Below, in pieces: positions 1 through 6,552 of a DNA stretch of 20,497 nucleotides (positions are counted from its first letter, which is position 1; each line of letters opens with the position of its first letter). Both the position numbers and the translations under genes were made by a program. This stretch comes from an uncultured Lachnospiraceae bacterium (lineage in GTDB: Bacteria; Bacillota; Clostridia; Lachnospirales; Lachnospiraceae): contig CACXEL010000246.1 in assembly GCA_902766655.1 (NCBI GenBank), positions 1 to 20,497 on the forward strand. Reading direction: 5' to 3'. Below the pieces are notes generated by a model that did not search any database, was not told where the DNA came from, and saw only the letters and a list, made by a program, of their open reading frames with translations.

Positions 1-394
1 CGAACTTCTCGATCTCAACATTCTCGGTATCGTCCTTGCCGACGGGGACGGAGGGGTCGATGATGTTGGGAATGACCATCATTCTCTTCTTGATCTCTTC
101 CTCAACATTCTTCTCCTCGACGGTTAGCTCATCGATGCGGGTCCCGTCAGCGGCCACCTCGGCCTTGACCTGGGCGGCTTCCTCGCGCTTGCCCTGCTTC
201 ATGAGACCGCCGATCATCTTGGACATCTTGTTGCGGTTGGCCCGCAGAGCCTCGACCTCCTGCTTGATCTCGCGGTTGCGCTTGTCAAGGTCAATGACCT
301 CATCCACCAGGACCAGCTTTCTGTCCTGGAACTTTTTCTTAATATTCTCTTTGACAATATCCGGATTCTCTCTCAAAAACTTAATATCAAGCAT
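1..394 (-). CDS. serS: Seryl-tRNA synthetase, N-terminal part (cut by window edge)
   Basis: The reverse strand encodes 131 codons starting MLDIKFLRENPDIVKENIKK, the typical opening of class II seryl-tRNA synthetase, which charges tRNA-Ser with serine in the cytoplasm. The visible part is the N-terminal tRNA-binding arm, a long charged antiparallel coiled coil (about residues 28-105), ending in the conserved IPNIIDPSVPVGKDD segment that leads into the catalytic domain. The catalytic motifs lie beyond the window. The ATG is preceded by a good ribosome binding site (GGGAGAGG). It lies 177 bp downstream of the DUF4446 gene and has its own promoter candidate at 529-557. I looked for a T-box leader in this gap and saw no AGGGTGG-type T-box motif, so tRNA-responsive control is not supported. 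Identification is firm; the gene is incomplete only because the window ends. Confidence 0.95.
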   Translation of the reverse strand, partial: MLDIKFLRENPDIVKENIKKKFQDRKLVLVDEVIDLDKRNREIKQEVEALRANRNKMSKMIGGLMKQGKREEAAQVKAEVAADGTRIDELTVEEKNVEEEIKKRMMVIPNIIDPSVPVGKDDTENVEIEKF

Positions 395-528
395 ATTTCC
401 TCTCCCTTGCTGTCCACTTTCTGAAAATGAACACCTTCACCTATTATCCCGGTCCTCCGGATCCACAACAGTCCTCCGGCCGGCCGCATATACAAGTCTA
501 CGTTCCCCTCAAAAATAGAGTCCGACTA

Positions 529-557
529 ACTATACACCAAAAGCACCTTTTGGGCAA
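529..557 (-). promoter_or_regulatory. Candidate sigma-A promoter for serS
   Basis: On the minus strand, TTGCCC (552-557) and TATAGT (529-534) are separated by 17 bp, giving 4/6 and 5/6 matches to the sigma-A consensus. The spacer contains part of a small stem-loop (arms around AAGCACTT and AAGGTGCTT). The site lies just after the DUF4446 stop codon and about 135 bp before the serS ATG, so serS may be transcribed independently of parAB. Confidence 0.5.
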
Positions 558-571
558 GTGCTTCCGTCACT

Positions 572-1087
572 TCACAGACTATCTTCCTGCCCGTAATCCT
601 TGGCAAAGCGCAGGGCCTGGATCTCCTCATCGCTCAGCATGATGTAGGACTCCCCGTTCACCACTTCCTTGATATAAGTAAAGCAGTTCTCCTTGCTGTG
701 GATGGCGTTGATCACAAAGCCCGTGTCCGAATTGTCCAGCATGGCCAGCGCGAAGCTCAGCTTTCCGCCGACATCCTCGAAAGCGTCGTACTTGACGATG
801 CCGTACTTGAGAAGGCTCTTTCCCTGGACCGCCTCGATCATCCGCATCTGGTTGTCCAGATCATTCTGGTTATCCACCACCTTGTCGATTTCCTCGAACC
901 GCCTGAGAAAACCCTTCTCCAGCGACTTGCCGTCCTCACCCTTCATAAAATATTTGTACTTGTTCTTCATTCTCTGCACTTCACGGTAGAGGCTCATGAC
1001 CATAAAGATGAGCACGACCGTGACGATCATGAGAAGAATGATCAGTATGCCCGGATCGATCCCCAGGCTTGCAAACAGATTACTCAA
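572..1087 (-). CDS. DUF4446 family membrane-anchored protein
   Basis: This 171-residue protein has one N-terminal membrane segment (about residues 13-33), a charged helical stretch (34-90) likely to be coiled coil, and a compact C-terminal domain with the motif YDAFEDVGGKLSFALAMLD (100-118) that marks DUF4446. The family is common in Firmicutes next to parB, but its function is unknown to me. The likely start is TTG at 1085-1087, because AAGGAG sits 7 bases before it; a nearby upstream ATG runs into a stop after four codons. It follows parB after a 34-bp gap, so it is probably the last gene of a parA-parB-DUF4446 operon. A role in origin segregation is only a guess from position. Confidence 0.88.
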   Translation of the reverse strand: MSNLFASLGIDPGILIILLMIVTVVLIFMVMSLYREVQRMKNKYKYFMKGEDGKSLEKGFLRRFEEIDKVVDNQNDLDNQMRMIEAVQGKSLLKYGIVKYDAFEDVGGKLSFALAMLDNSDTGFVINAIHSKENCFTYIKEVVNGESYIMLSDEEIQALRFAKDYGQEDSL

Positions 1088-1121
1088 TATGCATCTCCTT
1101 TTTTCATAATAGTGGCCGCAG

Positions 1122-2228
1122 TCACTGCACGTTCTTCAGCAGGTCGATCAGCCTGTCCAGCTCATCGTCCGAGTAGTACTCGATTTCGATCCGTCCCCGG
1201 CTCTTTCCGGCCGATTTGATGGCCACCTTCGTCCCCAGGATGTGTCTGAGCTGCTCGGAAATGTTGGAGAGCAGGGCCTCCCTCTCCGGATTTTTCTGCT
1301 TTCCCCTCCTTGCGGACGGCTCCAGAAGACTGCGGACCAACCGCTCGGTCTCCCTGACCGTGAGCTTCTCCTTGACCACCTGGTCAGCCAGAGTTTTCTG
1401 CACATCCTGGTTCTCGATGGGAAGCAGGGCCCTCGCATGCCCCTCGGAAATGAGACCACTCACGACCATGTCCTGAACTTCCTTCCCCAGATTCAGAAGG
1501 CGGAGAAAGTTGGCGACTGCCGACCGGGACCGGGAGACCTTCGCTGCCACCTGCTCCTGGGTCAGGTCGAACTCATCCAGCAGCCTGCGGTAAGCCTGAG
1601 CCTCCTCAATCGGGTTGAGGTCCTCCCGCTGAATGTTCTCGATCAGGGAAATCTCAACCACTTCCATGGGAGAGTAGTCCCGGACGATGACCGGCAGCTC
1701 CTTGACACCTGCCTTTCTGGCAGCCCGCCAGCGGCGCTCGCCGGCGATAATTTCATAGTAATCGTCCTTCTTCTGGACCAGAAGAGGCTGGATCACGCCG
1801 TGCTCCCTGATGGAGGCGGCCAGCTCGTCGATTTTTTCCTCGTTGAAGGTCTTTCTCGGCTGCTCCCTGTTGGGCTCCACCTGGGCCAGCTTGACGTAGC
1901 GGACTATATTCTTCTCATCCACCGGGGCGGGCGCATCCTTTTTCGCTGCAGCGGAGACAGGCATTGCCTCAGATATATCCTTTTCCGGCAGCTGGACAGC
2001 CGGCTGTAGAGCCGATGGTTCCTTCTTCGCCGAAGCGGGTGACTTTTTCTGCACTGCCGGGGCAGGATTGTCTGCATTTTCCTTGTCGGAAGGGACAGGG
2101 GCCGGCTTTCGGACAGGCTTTTTAGCTCCGGTCTGCGCGTTTCCTTCCTTATTAATAAAGTCCTCGCTCCTGGACTTGTCCGGAATGAGGGAATCCAAGC
2201 CTCTCCCGAGTCCTCGCTTCACTGCCAT
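1122..2228 (-). CDS. parB: Chromosome-partitioning protein ParB (Spo0J)
   Basis: ParB binds parS sites, spreads as a CTP-dependent clamp and helps load SMC and segregate origins. The 368-residue protein opens with KRGLGRGLDSLIP, the short segment that in this family stimulates the ParA ATPase. A proline/alanine/lysine-rich linker follows (about 30-105), then the CTP-binding N-terminal domain with GERRWRAA (163-170) and ENIQREDLNPIEEA (197-210), a helix-turn-helix parS-binding domain (about 222-245) and a C-terminal dimerisation domain (about 315-368). The linker makes it longer than Bacillus Spo0J, which is about 280 residues. Its ATG shares one base with the parA stop codon and its ribosome binding site (GGGAGG) lies within the parA end, indicating translational coupling. 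Four matching parS sites lie at 3068, 4489, 5181 and 6568. Confidence 0.97.
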   Translation of the reverse strand: MAVKRGLGRGLDSLIPDKSRSEDFINKEGNAQTGAKKPVRKPAPVPSDKENADNPAPAVQKKSPASAKKEPSALQPAVQLPEKDISEAMPVSAAAKKDAPAPVDEKNIVRYVKLAQVEPNREQPRKTFNEEKIDELAASIREHGVIQPLLVQKKDDYYEIIAGERRWRAARKAGVKELPVIVRDYSPMEVVEISLIENIQREDLNPIEEAQAYRRLLDEFDLTQEQVAAKVSRSRSAVANFLRLLNLGKEVQDMVVSGLISEGHARALLPIENQDVQKTLADQVVKEKLTVRETERLVRSLLEPSARRGKQKNPEREALLSNISEQLRHILGTKVAIKSAGKSRGRIEIEYYSDDELDRLIDLLKNVQ

Positions 2229-2995
2229 CAGCTGCCTCCCTTCCGGATCAGTTCCTTGGCCAGATGCCTGTACCCGATCGCACCGGTGGAATTGGAATCG
2301 TAATGGATGACCGGCAGGCCGTAACTGGGAGCCTCCGCCAGCCGGACGTTTCTCGGAATGATGGAGATGAAGGTATCGATGTCCAGATTCTCCTTCACAT
2401 TGGCCACCACATCCGCGGAGAGATTGGTCCTGGCATCGTACATGGTGAAGACGATGCCCTCTATCCGAATATTCGGATTTAATCTCTCCTTAACAAGTTC
2501 AACTGTTTTAAGTATTTGGCTGAGCCCCTCCAATGCGTAATATTCGCACTGGATTGGAATGATGACGCCGTCCGCCGCACAGAGGGCGTTCAGCGTCAGA
2601 ACTGAAAGGGAAGGAGGACAATCGATGATCACGTAATCATATCTGTCCCTGACTTCGTCCATCCGTCGGCTCAGGGAGTATTCCTTGTCCTCCCTGCTCA
2701 GCATCTCAATCTCCGCCGCTGCCAGGGAGGCATTGGAGGCGATCATCTCCAGGTTCTCAAAAGCGGTGGTCTCAAGGCAATCCTCGAAGCTGCACTCCCC
2801 CAAAATAAAATCATATATGGAATAGTTTTCTTCATTCTTCTCGATTCCGAGGCCGCTGGTAGCATTGCCCTGGGGATCCATGTCGATCACCAGCACCTTT
2901 TTGCCCAGCTCCGCCAGACAGGCTGAGAGATTGATGGCCGTTGTCGATTTGCCGACGCCGCCTTTCTGATTTGATATGGCTATAATTCTACTCAT
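2228..2995 (-). CDS. parA: Chromosome-partitioning ATPase ParA (Soj)
   Basis: ParA is a deviant Walker-type ATPase that binds DNA as a dimer and works with ParB in origin segregation; Soj-type members also influence DnaA. The 255-residue protein has the P-loop KGGVGKST (11-18) with both signature lysines, the DMDPQGN motif (38-44), a Walker B strand YVIIDCPPSL (121-130) and the family motif PRNVRLAEAPSYG (214-226). Length matches the chromosomal Soj class without an N-terminal DNA-binding extension. The ATG has GAGGAG five bases upstream. A parS site lies upstream of the promoter at 3068-3083. Together with parB and the DUF4446 gene it forms a minus-strand operon pointing away from the origin. 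Confidence 0.97.
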   Translation of the reverse strand: MSRIIAISNQKGGVGKSTTAINLSACLAELGKKVLVIDMDPQGNATSGLGIEKNEENYSIYDFILGECSFEDCLETTAFENLEMIASNASLAAAEIEMLSREDKEYSLSRRMDEVRDRYDYVIIDCPPSLSVLTLNALCAADGVIIPIQCEYYALEGLSQILKTVELVKERLNPNIRIEGIVFTMYDARTNLSADVVANVKENLDIDTFISIIPRNVRLAEAPSYGLPVIHYDSNSTGAIGYRHLAKELIRKGGS

Positions 2996-3028
2996 GTTTA
3001 CTCCTCAATTGACGTGCTTCGTGGAGAT

Positions 3029-3037
3029 ATTATAACA
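3029..3037 (-). promoter_or_regulatory. Extended -10 promoter for the parA-parB operon
   Basis: The minus strand reads TGTTATAAT, a perfect -10 hexamer with the TGn extension, about 33 bp before the parA ATG. No good -35 hexamer is seen at 16-18 bp spacing, which is usual for extended -10 promoters. parS1 lies about 30 bp further upstream, so bound ParB could affect this promoter (inference). Confidence 0.65.
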
Positions 3038-3067
3038 CAAATACGTTTCTTTACTATAGGGAAGAAC

Positions 3068-3083
3068 TGTTTCACGTGAAACA
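3068..3083. promoter_or_regulatory. parS site 1
   Basis: Perfect 16-bp palindrome TGTTTCACGTGAAACA, identical to the known Firmicutes ParB-binding consensus. It lies between parA and the DUF3784 gene, immediately upstream of the parA promoter. Confidence 0.97.
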
Positions 3084-3171
3084 ATTTTATAGGAATCTTA
3101 TAGAGAAGTAATCCCCCATTGATTTAAACTATCCAATATACCGCAAGGCTGTATCGCAAATCGGAAACACA

Positions 3172-3180
3172 TGCTATCAT
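3172..3180 (+). promoter_or_regulatory. Possible extended -10 promoter for the DUF3784 gene
   Basis: The plus strand reads TGCTATCAT, an extended -10 with a 5/6 hexamer, about 48 bp before the ATG at 3229. No convincing -35 is present. It is the best candidate in the 145-bp gap between parS1 and the gene. Confidence 0.35.
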
Positions 3181-3228
3181 ATTCATGAAGAAAGATGGCA
3201 AAATTTCTTTTCATAAAGGATAATACGA

Positions 3229-3564
3229 ATGACTCTAAGAGATGTCAGTACAGGTCCTGCCTGGCTCATATGGGTAAGTGCCGCCTTATTCGGCATCATA
3301 AGCATAGTTCTTCTCTCAGGACACGGAGCCCATCTCATTGCAGGTTACAATACAAGCACGGACAAAGAAAAAAGCCAATACGATGCCAGTAAACTATGCC
3401 GTGTCACAGGATCTGCCATGGCTGTAATTTCCATCCTTATTTTAGTCATGGGAATCTGGGAAGATGAGCTTCCTTCCTCCTTCGCAAAAATGTCACTCGT
3501 CATTGTGATCCTTGATTGTCTGATTACTCTGATATTGTGCAATACGTACTGTAAAAAGCACTGA
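3229..3564 (+). CDS. DUF3784 family small membrane protein
   Basis: The 111-residue protein has three predicted membrane segments (about 11-30, 60-78 and 88-106). The first is followed by LSGHGAHLIAGYNT (29-42) and a charged stretch, EKSQYDASKLCR (47-58). The G-x-G-x-x-L-I-A-G-Y-N-T pattern with a downstream K-YD motif is the hallmark of DUF3784, a family of unknown function frequent in Clostridia. AAAGGA lies about eight bases before the ATG. It is the first of four plus-strand genes set between parA and rsmG, running opposite to its core neighbours. Its DNA looks more AT-rich than the flanking core genes, which fits an accessory or acquired gene. No clear terminator follows, so read-through into the CAT-like gene 227 bp downstream is possible. 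Confidence 0.85.
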   Translation: MTLRDVSTGPAWLIWVSAALFGIISIVLLSGHGAHLIAGYNTSTDKEKSQYDASKLCRVTGSAMAVISILILVMGIWEDELPSSFAKMSLVIVILDCLITLILCNTYCKKH

Positions 3565-3712
3565 AGAATTTTCTGCAGAGCAATTTTCTTAATCGAATCA
3601 GCTCTGACGTGCAAAGAATCCTGAACCCGAATAAGTAACAGAGAACAATTCTATATAACCCTCCGAGGTAATCAGAATATACACCTTTGTCATAAAAAGT
3701 ACCGTTACACTT

Positions 3713-3734
3713 GATTACTTCGGAATTAGTAATC
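3713..3734. repeat. Small inverted repeat upstream of the CAT-like gene
   Basis: GATTACT (3713-3719) and AGTAATC (3728-3734) form a perfect 7-bp inverted repeat around an 8-base spacer. No T-run follows, so it is not an obvious terminator. It lies about 57 bp before the CAT-like start and could be an operator or a leader hairpin. A weak promoter candidate nearby (TTCACG 3742-3747, AATAAT 3765-3770, 17-bp spacing) would place the transcript start almost on the ribosome binding site, so I do not rely on it. Confidence 0.3.
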
Positions 3735-3791
3735 GAAAAGCTTCACGGACTCTCATAAACCTAAAATAATACCATCAAAGGAGCACATAAC

Positions 3792-4448
3792 ATGCACTAT
3801 AAAACAATAGACATGGAAACCTATTACAGGAAAGGCGTCTTCAGGCACTTTTCCGAGGATTGCAAATGCTCAACGTCCATAACAGCAAGACTGGATGTCA
3901 CTGACCTGGTTGCCTACTCAAAGAATACCGGCACAAAGTACTATTTCAACTTTCTCTACCTGCTCTCCAAGGTCCTGAATTCCAGAGACGATTACAAAAT
4001 GGCCTATCTTTACCAAACCGGAGAACTCATCTGCTACGACGTGATCAATCCCACCCAGTATGTCTTCCACGAGGACACAGAGACCTGCACCCCTGTTTAC
4101 ACCCGCTATAATGAGGATTACGATACTTTCTACAAAAATGCAGCCATGGATGTGGAACAAGCGAAAAAAACGAGAGAGTATGGACTGGACTCCGCGAATC
4201 ATCCCAACTGGTTCGACGCGTCCTACATTTCCTGGCTTTCCTACGATGGTCTCCACCTGGAACTTCCTGACGGCTACCTCTATTTTCTCCCAATAGTGAA
4301 CTGGGGAAGATATCGCGAAGAGAATGGACGGCTTCTCATGCCTGTGACTGTACGCATGAATCACGCGATCGCCGACGGATATCTGGTCGCCAATGTTTTC
4401 CGACTGTTAGAGAAAGAAGCTGCAATCTTTGTTGCCTCTGAATCATGA
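3792..4448 (+). CDS. Chloramphenicol acetyltransferase-like enzyme
   Basis: The 218-residue length and layout match the CAT family, which transfers acetyl from acetyl-CoA to a hydroxyl group, classically on chloramphenicol, as a cytoplasmic trimer. The C-terminal motif MNHAIADGYLVANVF (189-203) corresponds to the family active-site motif HHxxxDGxH: the catalytic histidine is His191 and the structural aspartate Asp195. Other family features include the N-terminal YYRKGVFRHF (11-20) and the TPVYTRYNEDYDTFY region (100-114). The first of the two motif histidines is Asn190, and the usual final histidine is replaced by leucine, so this is a divergent member and chloramphenicol resistance should not be assumed. 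AAAGGAG sits eight bases before the ATG. It lies in the parS-flanked accessory block; parS2 is 40 bp after its stop. Confidence 0.85.
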   Translation: MHYKTIDMETYYRKGVFRHFSEDCKCSTSITARLDVTDLVAYSKNTGTKYYFNFLYLLSKVLNSRDDYKMAYLYQTGELICYDVINPTQYVFHEDTETCTPVYTRYNEDYDTFYKNAAMDVEQAKKTREYGLDSANHPNWFDASYISWLSYDGLHLELPDGYLYFLPIVNWGRYREENGRLLMPVTVRMNHAIADGYLVANVFRLLEKEAAIFVASES

Positions 4449-4488
4449 TTCGGGCAAGTATTTCCGGATTATTGATACGGCAGCCATT

Positions 4489-4504
4489 TGTTTCACGTGA
4501 AACA
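4489..4504. promoter_or_regulatory. parS site 2
   Basis: Perfect 16-bp TGTTTCACGTGAAACA between the CAT-like and GNAT genes, identical to parS1. Read in the GNAT frame it spells FHVK, which artificially extends that open frame upstream. Confidence 0.97.
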
Positions 4505-4598
4505 ATACAGTACTCATTGTTTATCCACTCAAAAGTCACAAAAAGCCAACTACCAGCAAAAGAAATGGAATAACGATCCATCTATATGTAATTCAGCT

Positions 4599-5039
4599 AT
4601 GTTCTATGATTGTTCTGACTTAAAAACTGACGAAATATGGTTAAAACTGAACAGGACCAGTGAAGCGGATCCTGAAAAACAATTCGTACTGGCTTACCAT
4701 TTTGATATTTGCCTTCCTGACGGACAAAAAATAGGTTTCTGTGACCTGAGGGTTGGACACAACAGGAAAACTTATATCGGCGGAAATATAGGTTATGGAA
4801 TTGATGAGCCCTTCCGTGGCCATCATTATGCAGCAAAAGCCTGTGCCTTATTATTCCATCAAGCCAGAAAACATGGCCTGGACTATCTGATCATCACTTG
4901 TATGCCTTGGAACAAGGCTTCTGCCAGGACCTGTGAGCTTGCTGGCGGTACATATCTGGAGACTGCACCTGTTCCCGAATACAGTGAAATGTATGCAGAA
5001 GGAAAACGGGAAGCCATGATATATCGCTTTGAACTTTAA
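4599..5039 (+). CDS. GNAT-family N-acetyltransferase
   Basis: The 146-residue protein carries a GNAT core: GGNIGYGIDEPFRGHHYAAKA (61-81) joins beta-4 to the acetyl-CoA pyrophosphate-binding loop (RGHHYA, 73-78), followed by the helix ACALLFHQARKHG, beta-5 DYLIITCMPWN (95-105) and the C-terminal ARTCELAGGTYLE segment. It should use acetyl-CoA to acetylate an amine; the substrate cannot be read from sequence. The frame is open upstream to a TTG at 4488, but that segment translates parS2 and unconserved-looking residues. I therefore prefer the ATG at 4599, although no clear ribosome binding site precedes either start. A strong terminator follows at 5057-5103. The gene is AT-rich relative to the flanking core genes. 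Confidence 0.8.
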   Translation: MFYDCSDLKTDEIWLKLNRTSEADPEKQFVLAYHFDICLPDGQKIGFCDLRVGHNRKTYIGGNIGYGIDEPFRGHHYAAKACALLFHQARKHGLDYLIITCMPWNKASARTCELAGGTYLETAPVPEYSEMYAEGKREAMIYRFEL

Positions 5040-5056
5040 TCTATGTCCTTCAGTAT

Positions 5057-5103
5057 AAAAGACCTGTCTCTTCAATAAGACTGAAGAAACAGGTCTTTTT
5101 CAT
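5057..5103 (+). terminator. Rho-independent terminator after the GNAT gene
   Basis: An 18-bp stem with one mismatch (arms 5057-5074 and 5082-5099, core AAGACCTGT / ACAGGTCTT) and a 7-base loop ends in a T-run. It lies 17 bp past the GNAT stop. The opposite strand also ends in TTTT, so it may work both ways. Confidence 0.88.
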
Positions 5104-5180
5104 CAAACGGACCCGGTTTTACTTCACCTTGTCATATTTGAAATCTGAAATGACAGGAAACACGAACATGGTCTCAAAAA

Positions 5181-5196
5181 TGTTTCACGTGAAACA
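5181..5196. promoter_or_regulatory. parS site 3
   Basis: Perfect 16-bp TGTTTCACGTGAAACA in the 437-bp gap between the GNAT and hydrolase genes. That gap (5040-5477) holds, in order, the GNAT terminator, this parS, a promoter candidate and a possible 33-codon leader frame. Confidence 0.97.
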
Positions 5197-5257
5197 ATCA
5201 CAAATACGAGTTCACAGGCAGATTTCGCCAATTATTACACCCACCCTCATATGTTGC

Positions 5258-5286
5258 TTGTTTGCATTTCGGAAAAGTAATATAAT
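5258..5286 (+). promoter_or_regulatory. Promoter candidate upstream of the hydrolase-fold gene
   Basis: TTGTTT (5258-5263) and a perfect TATAAT (5281-5286) are separated by 17 bp. Transcription would begin near 5293, leaving a leader of about 185 bases before the hydrolase start at 5478, which contains the small frame at 5317-5418. Confidence 0.55.
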
Positions 5287-5316
5287 AACAGCATACACAG
5301 GAATAAAGGCATTTTT

Positions 5317-5418
5317 ATGGACCCGAATCCTGAATCATCAGCTTTTTCCTCAAACATTTTCCAAAAAATCAATTGTACAGGCTCCCGATTGTTTTCATTT
5401 TCGCATGATCAGGCATAG
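5317..5418 (+). CDS. Possible 33-residue leader peptide or small protein
   Basis: An ATG at 5317 opens a 33-codon frame ending at TAG 5416-5418. AAAGG lies about seven bases upstream, and the TATAAT promoter candidate would start transcription about 24 bases before it. The peptide (MDPNPESSAFSSNIF...) is serine-rich and has no membrane segment or motif I recognise. It could be a real small protein, an upstream frame affecting the hydrolase gene, or chance. Nothing beyond position and the ribosome binding site supports it. Confidence 0.22.
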   Translation: MDPNPESSAFSSNIFQKINCTGSRLFSFSHDQA

Positions 5419-5477
5419 AGAAGCATACCAACACCGGTATTGAAATATATGATCACATTCAGCAAAGGAGAATGAAC

Positions 5478-6446
5478 GTGAATAAAGAAAGATTCCTCAG
5501 AGATCTCAAATTCGCCGGCCTTTCCCTGGCCGCTGTGTACGGCTTCAACAAGGCCACCAATTATTTCTCCATCTCCAAAGGTTACCTCAAAAGCACCGAA
5601 GAGGAGTATTTTAACTGGAGAACGCTGAAGATCTACTATAAAAAGACAGGTACAGGATCCCCCATTCTTCTCCTTCATGACCTGAATCCCGCATCCTCCT
5701 CCTATGTTTGGGAGAGGATCGTGCCCACCCTGGCTAAAAAACATAAAGTCTACGTCATGGACCTGCCGGGCTGCGGTCTGTCTGACAAGCCCAGGATGAC
5801 CTACAACAGCTTCTACTATGTCCTTCTCATCAACGATTTCATAAACAAAGTGATCTGCGAGAAGACCATGGTGGTCGCCTCCGGCCTATCCGCCACGCCC
5901 GCCCTCATGGCCTGCGCTTACGAACCCAAGTGCTACAGCGGCCTGGCATTTATCAATCCGCCCTCAACGGTCCAGATGGCAGACCTCCCCGACGGAAGCT
6001 CCGAGATTCTCAAATGCATTCTCGAGGCGCCTCTTGTCGGCGAGCTTCTCTACAATACGATTTATTCCAGATTCATGCTGGACAACACCCTGACCGAGCG
6101 CTATTTCTACAATCCATTCAACATCGACGGGAAACTCCTCGACGTATTCTGCGAAGGGGCTCACCTTAAGAACAGCAACGGCCGGTATCTCGAGGCCAGC
6201 ATCAACGGCAAATATCTCAATATGGATATCACCCATGCCCTGAGGAACCTGACCACACCGTCCATCGTGATGGCCGGTGGCAAGAAGCCTCATGAAACGG
6301 CCGTAGCCAAGACATGGATCCGGGAAAATAAACGCATTCGCTTCCGCGTAATCTCCAATGCTAGAAGCTATCCGCAGATCGAGAATCCCAGGGAGACCTG
6401 CCAGGAGCTTGAAAGCTTCTACAATGAGAGAGTCAGAAGAAGGTAA
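5478..6446 (+). CDS. Alpha/beta-hydrolase-fold protein, catalytic triad incomplete
   Basis: The 322-residue protein follows the alpha/beta-hydrolase pattern: an N-terminal hydrophobic stretch (about 11-22) that may anchor it in the membrane, strand SPILLLHDLN (61-70) in place of the oxyanion HG motif, VYVMDLPGCGLSDKP (91-105), and a nucleophile elbow GLSAT (136-140) with Ser138 but without the usual final glycine. After strand beta-7 the expected aspartate position reads AGGKKPHE (266-273). The expected GH near the C-terminus reads NARSYPQIENP (294-304), so both acid and histidine appear missing. I chose GTG 5478 over ATG 5472 because AAGGAG is seven bases before the GTG but only one before the ATG. 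It converges on rsmG, and a bidirectional hairpin at 6483-6520 separates them. Family recognition is good; enzymatic activity is doubtful. Confidence 0.82.
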   Translation: MNKERFLRDLKFAGLSLAAVYGFNKATNYFSISKGYLKSTEEEYFNWRTLKIYYKKTGTGSPILLLHDLNPASSSYVWERIVPTLAKKHKVYVMDLPGCGLSDKPRMTYNSFYYVLLINDFINKVICEKTMVVASGLSATPALMACAYEPKCYSGLAFINPPSTVQMADLPDGSSEILKCILEAPLVGELLYNTIYSRFMLDNTLTERYFYNPFNIDGKLLDVFCEGAHLKNSNGRYLEASINGKYLNMDITHALRNLTTPSIVMAGGKKPHETAVAKTWIRENKRIRFRVISNARSYPQIENPRETCQELESFYNERVRRR

Positions 6447-6482
6447 CTTACCTGTTCCCGCACAATTATCTCCATGTTCAAA

Positions 6483-6526
6483 AAAGACCATGACCAGCTG
6501 CAAAGCTGACCATGGTCTTTCTTTCT
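6483..6526 (+). terminator. Bidirectional terminator between the hydrolase gene and rsmG
   Basis: Outer arms AAAGACCATG (6483-6492) and CATGGTCTTT (6511-6520) pair perfectly, and inner CAGCT/AGCTG adds five pairs around a short loop. On the plus strand the stem is followed by CTTTCT. On the minus strand it is followed by an uninterrupted T-run, so it can stop both the hydrolase transcript and any rsmG read-through. Confidence 0.8.
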
Positions 6527-6552
6527 GCCTAAATATCAAAAGTTGATGAAAA

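Noticed and set aside
395..571. T-box riboswitch upstream of serS
   Set aside because: serS in Firmicutes often has one, but no AGGGTGG-type T-box sequence or terminator/antiterminator pair is visible in the 177-bp gap.
3565..3791. Terminator or small RNA between the DUF3784 and CAT-like genes
   Set aside because: Only a 7-bp inverted repeat without a T-run and a weak promoter candidate are visible; not enough for either call.
5129..5443. 104-codon plus-strand frame from a TTG in the GNAT-hydrolase gap
   Set aside because: It reads through parS3 (MFHVKQ), has no ribosome binding site and no conserved-looking segment; the promoter candidate at 5258-5286 lies inside it.
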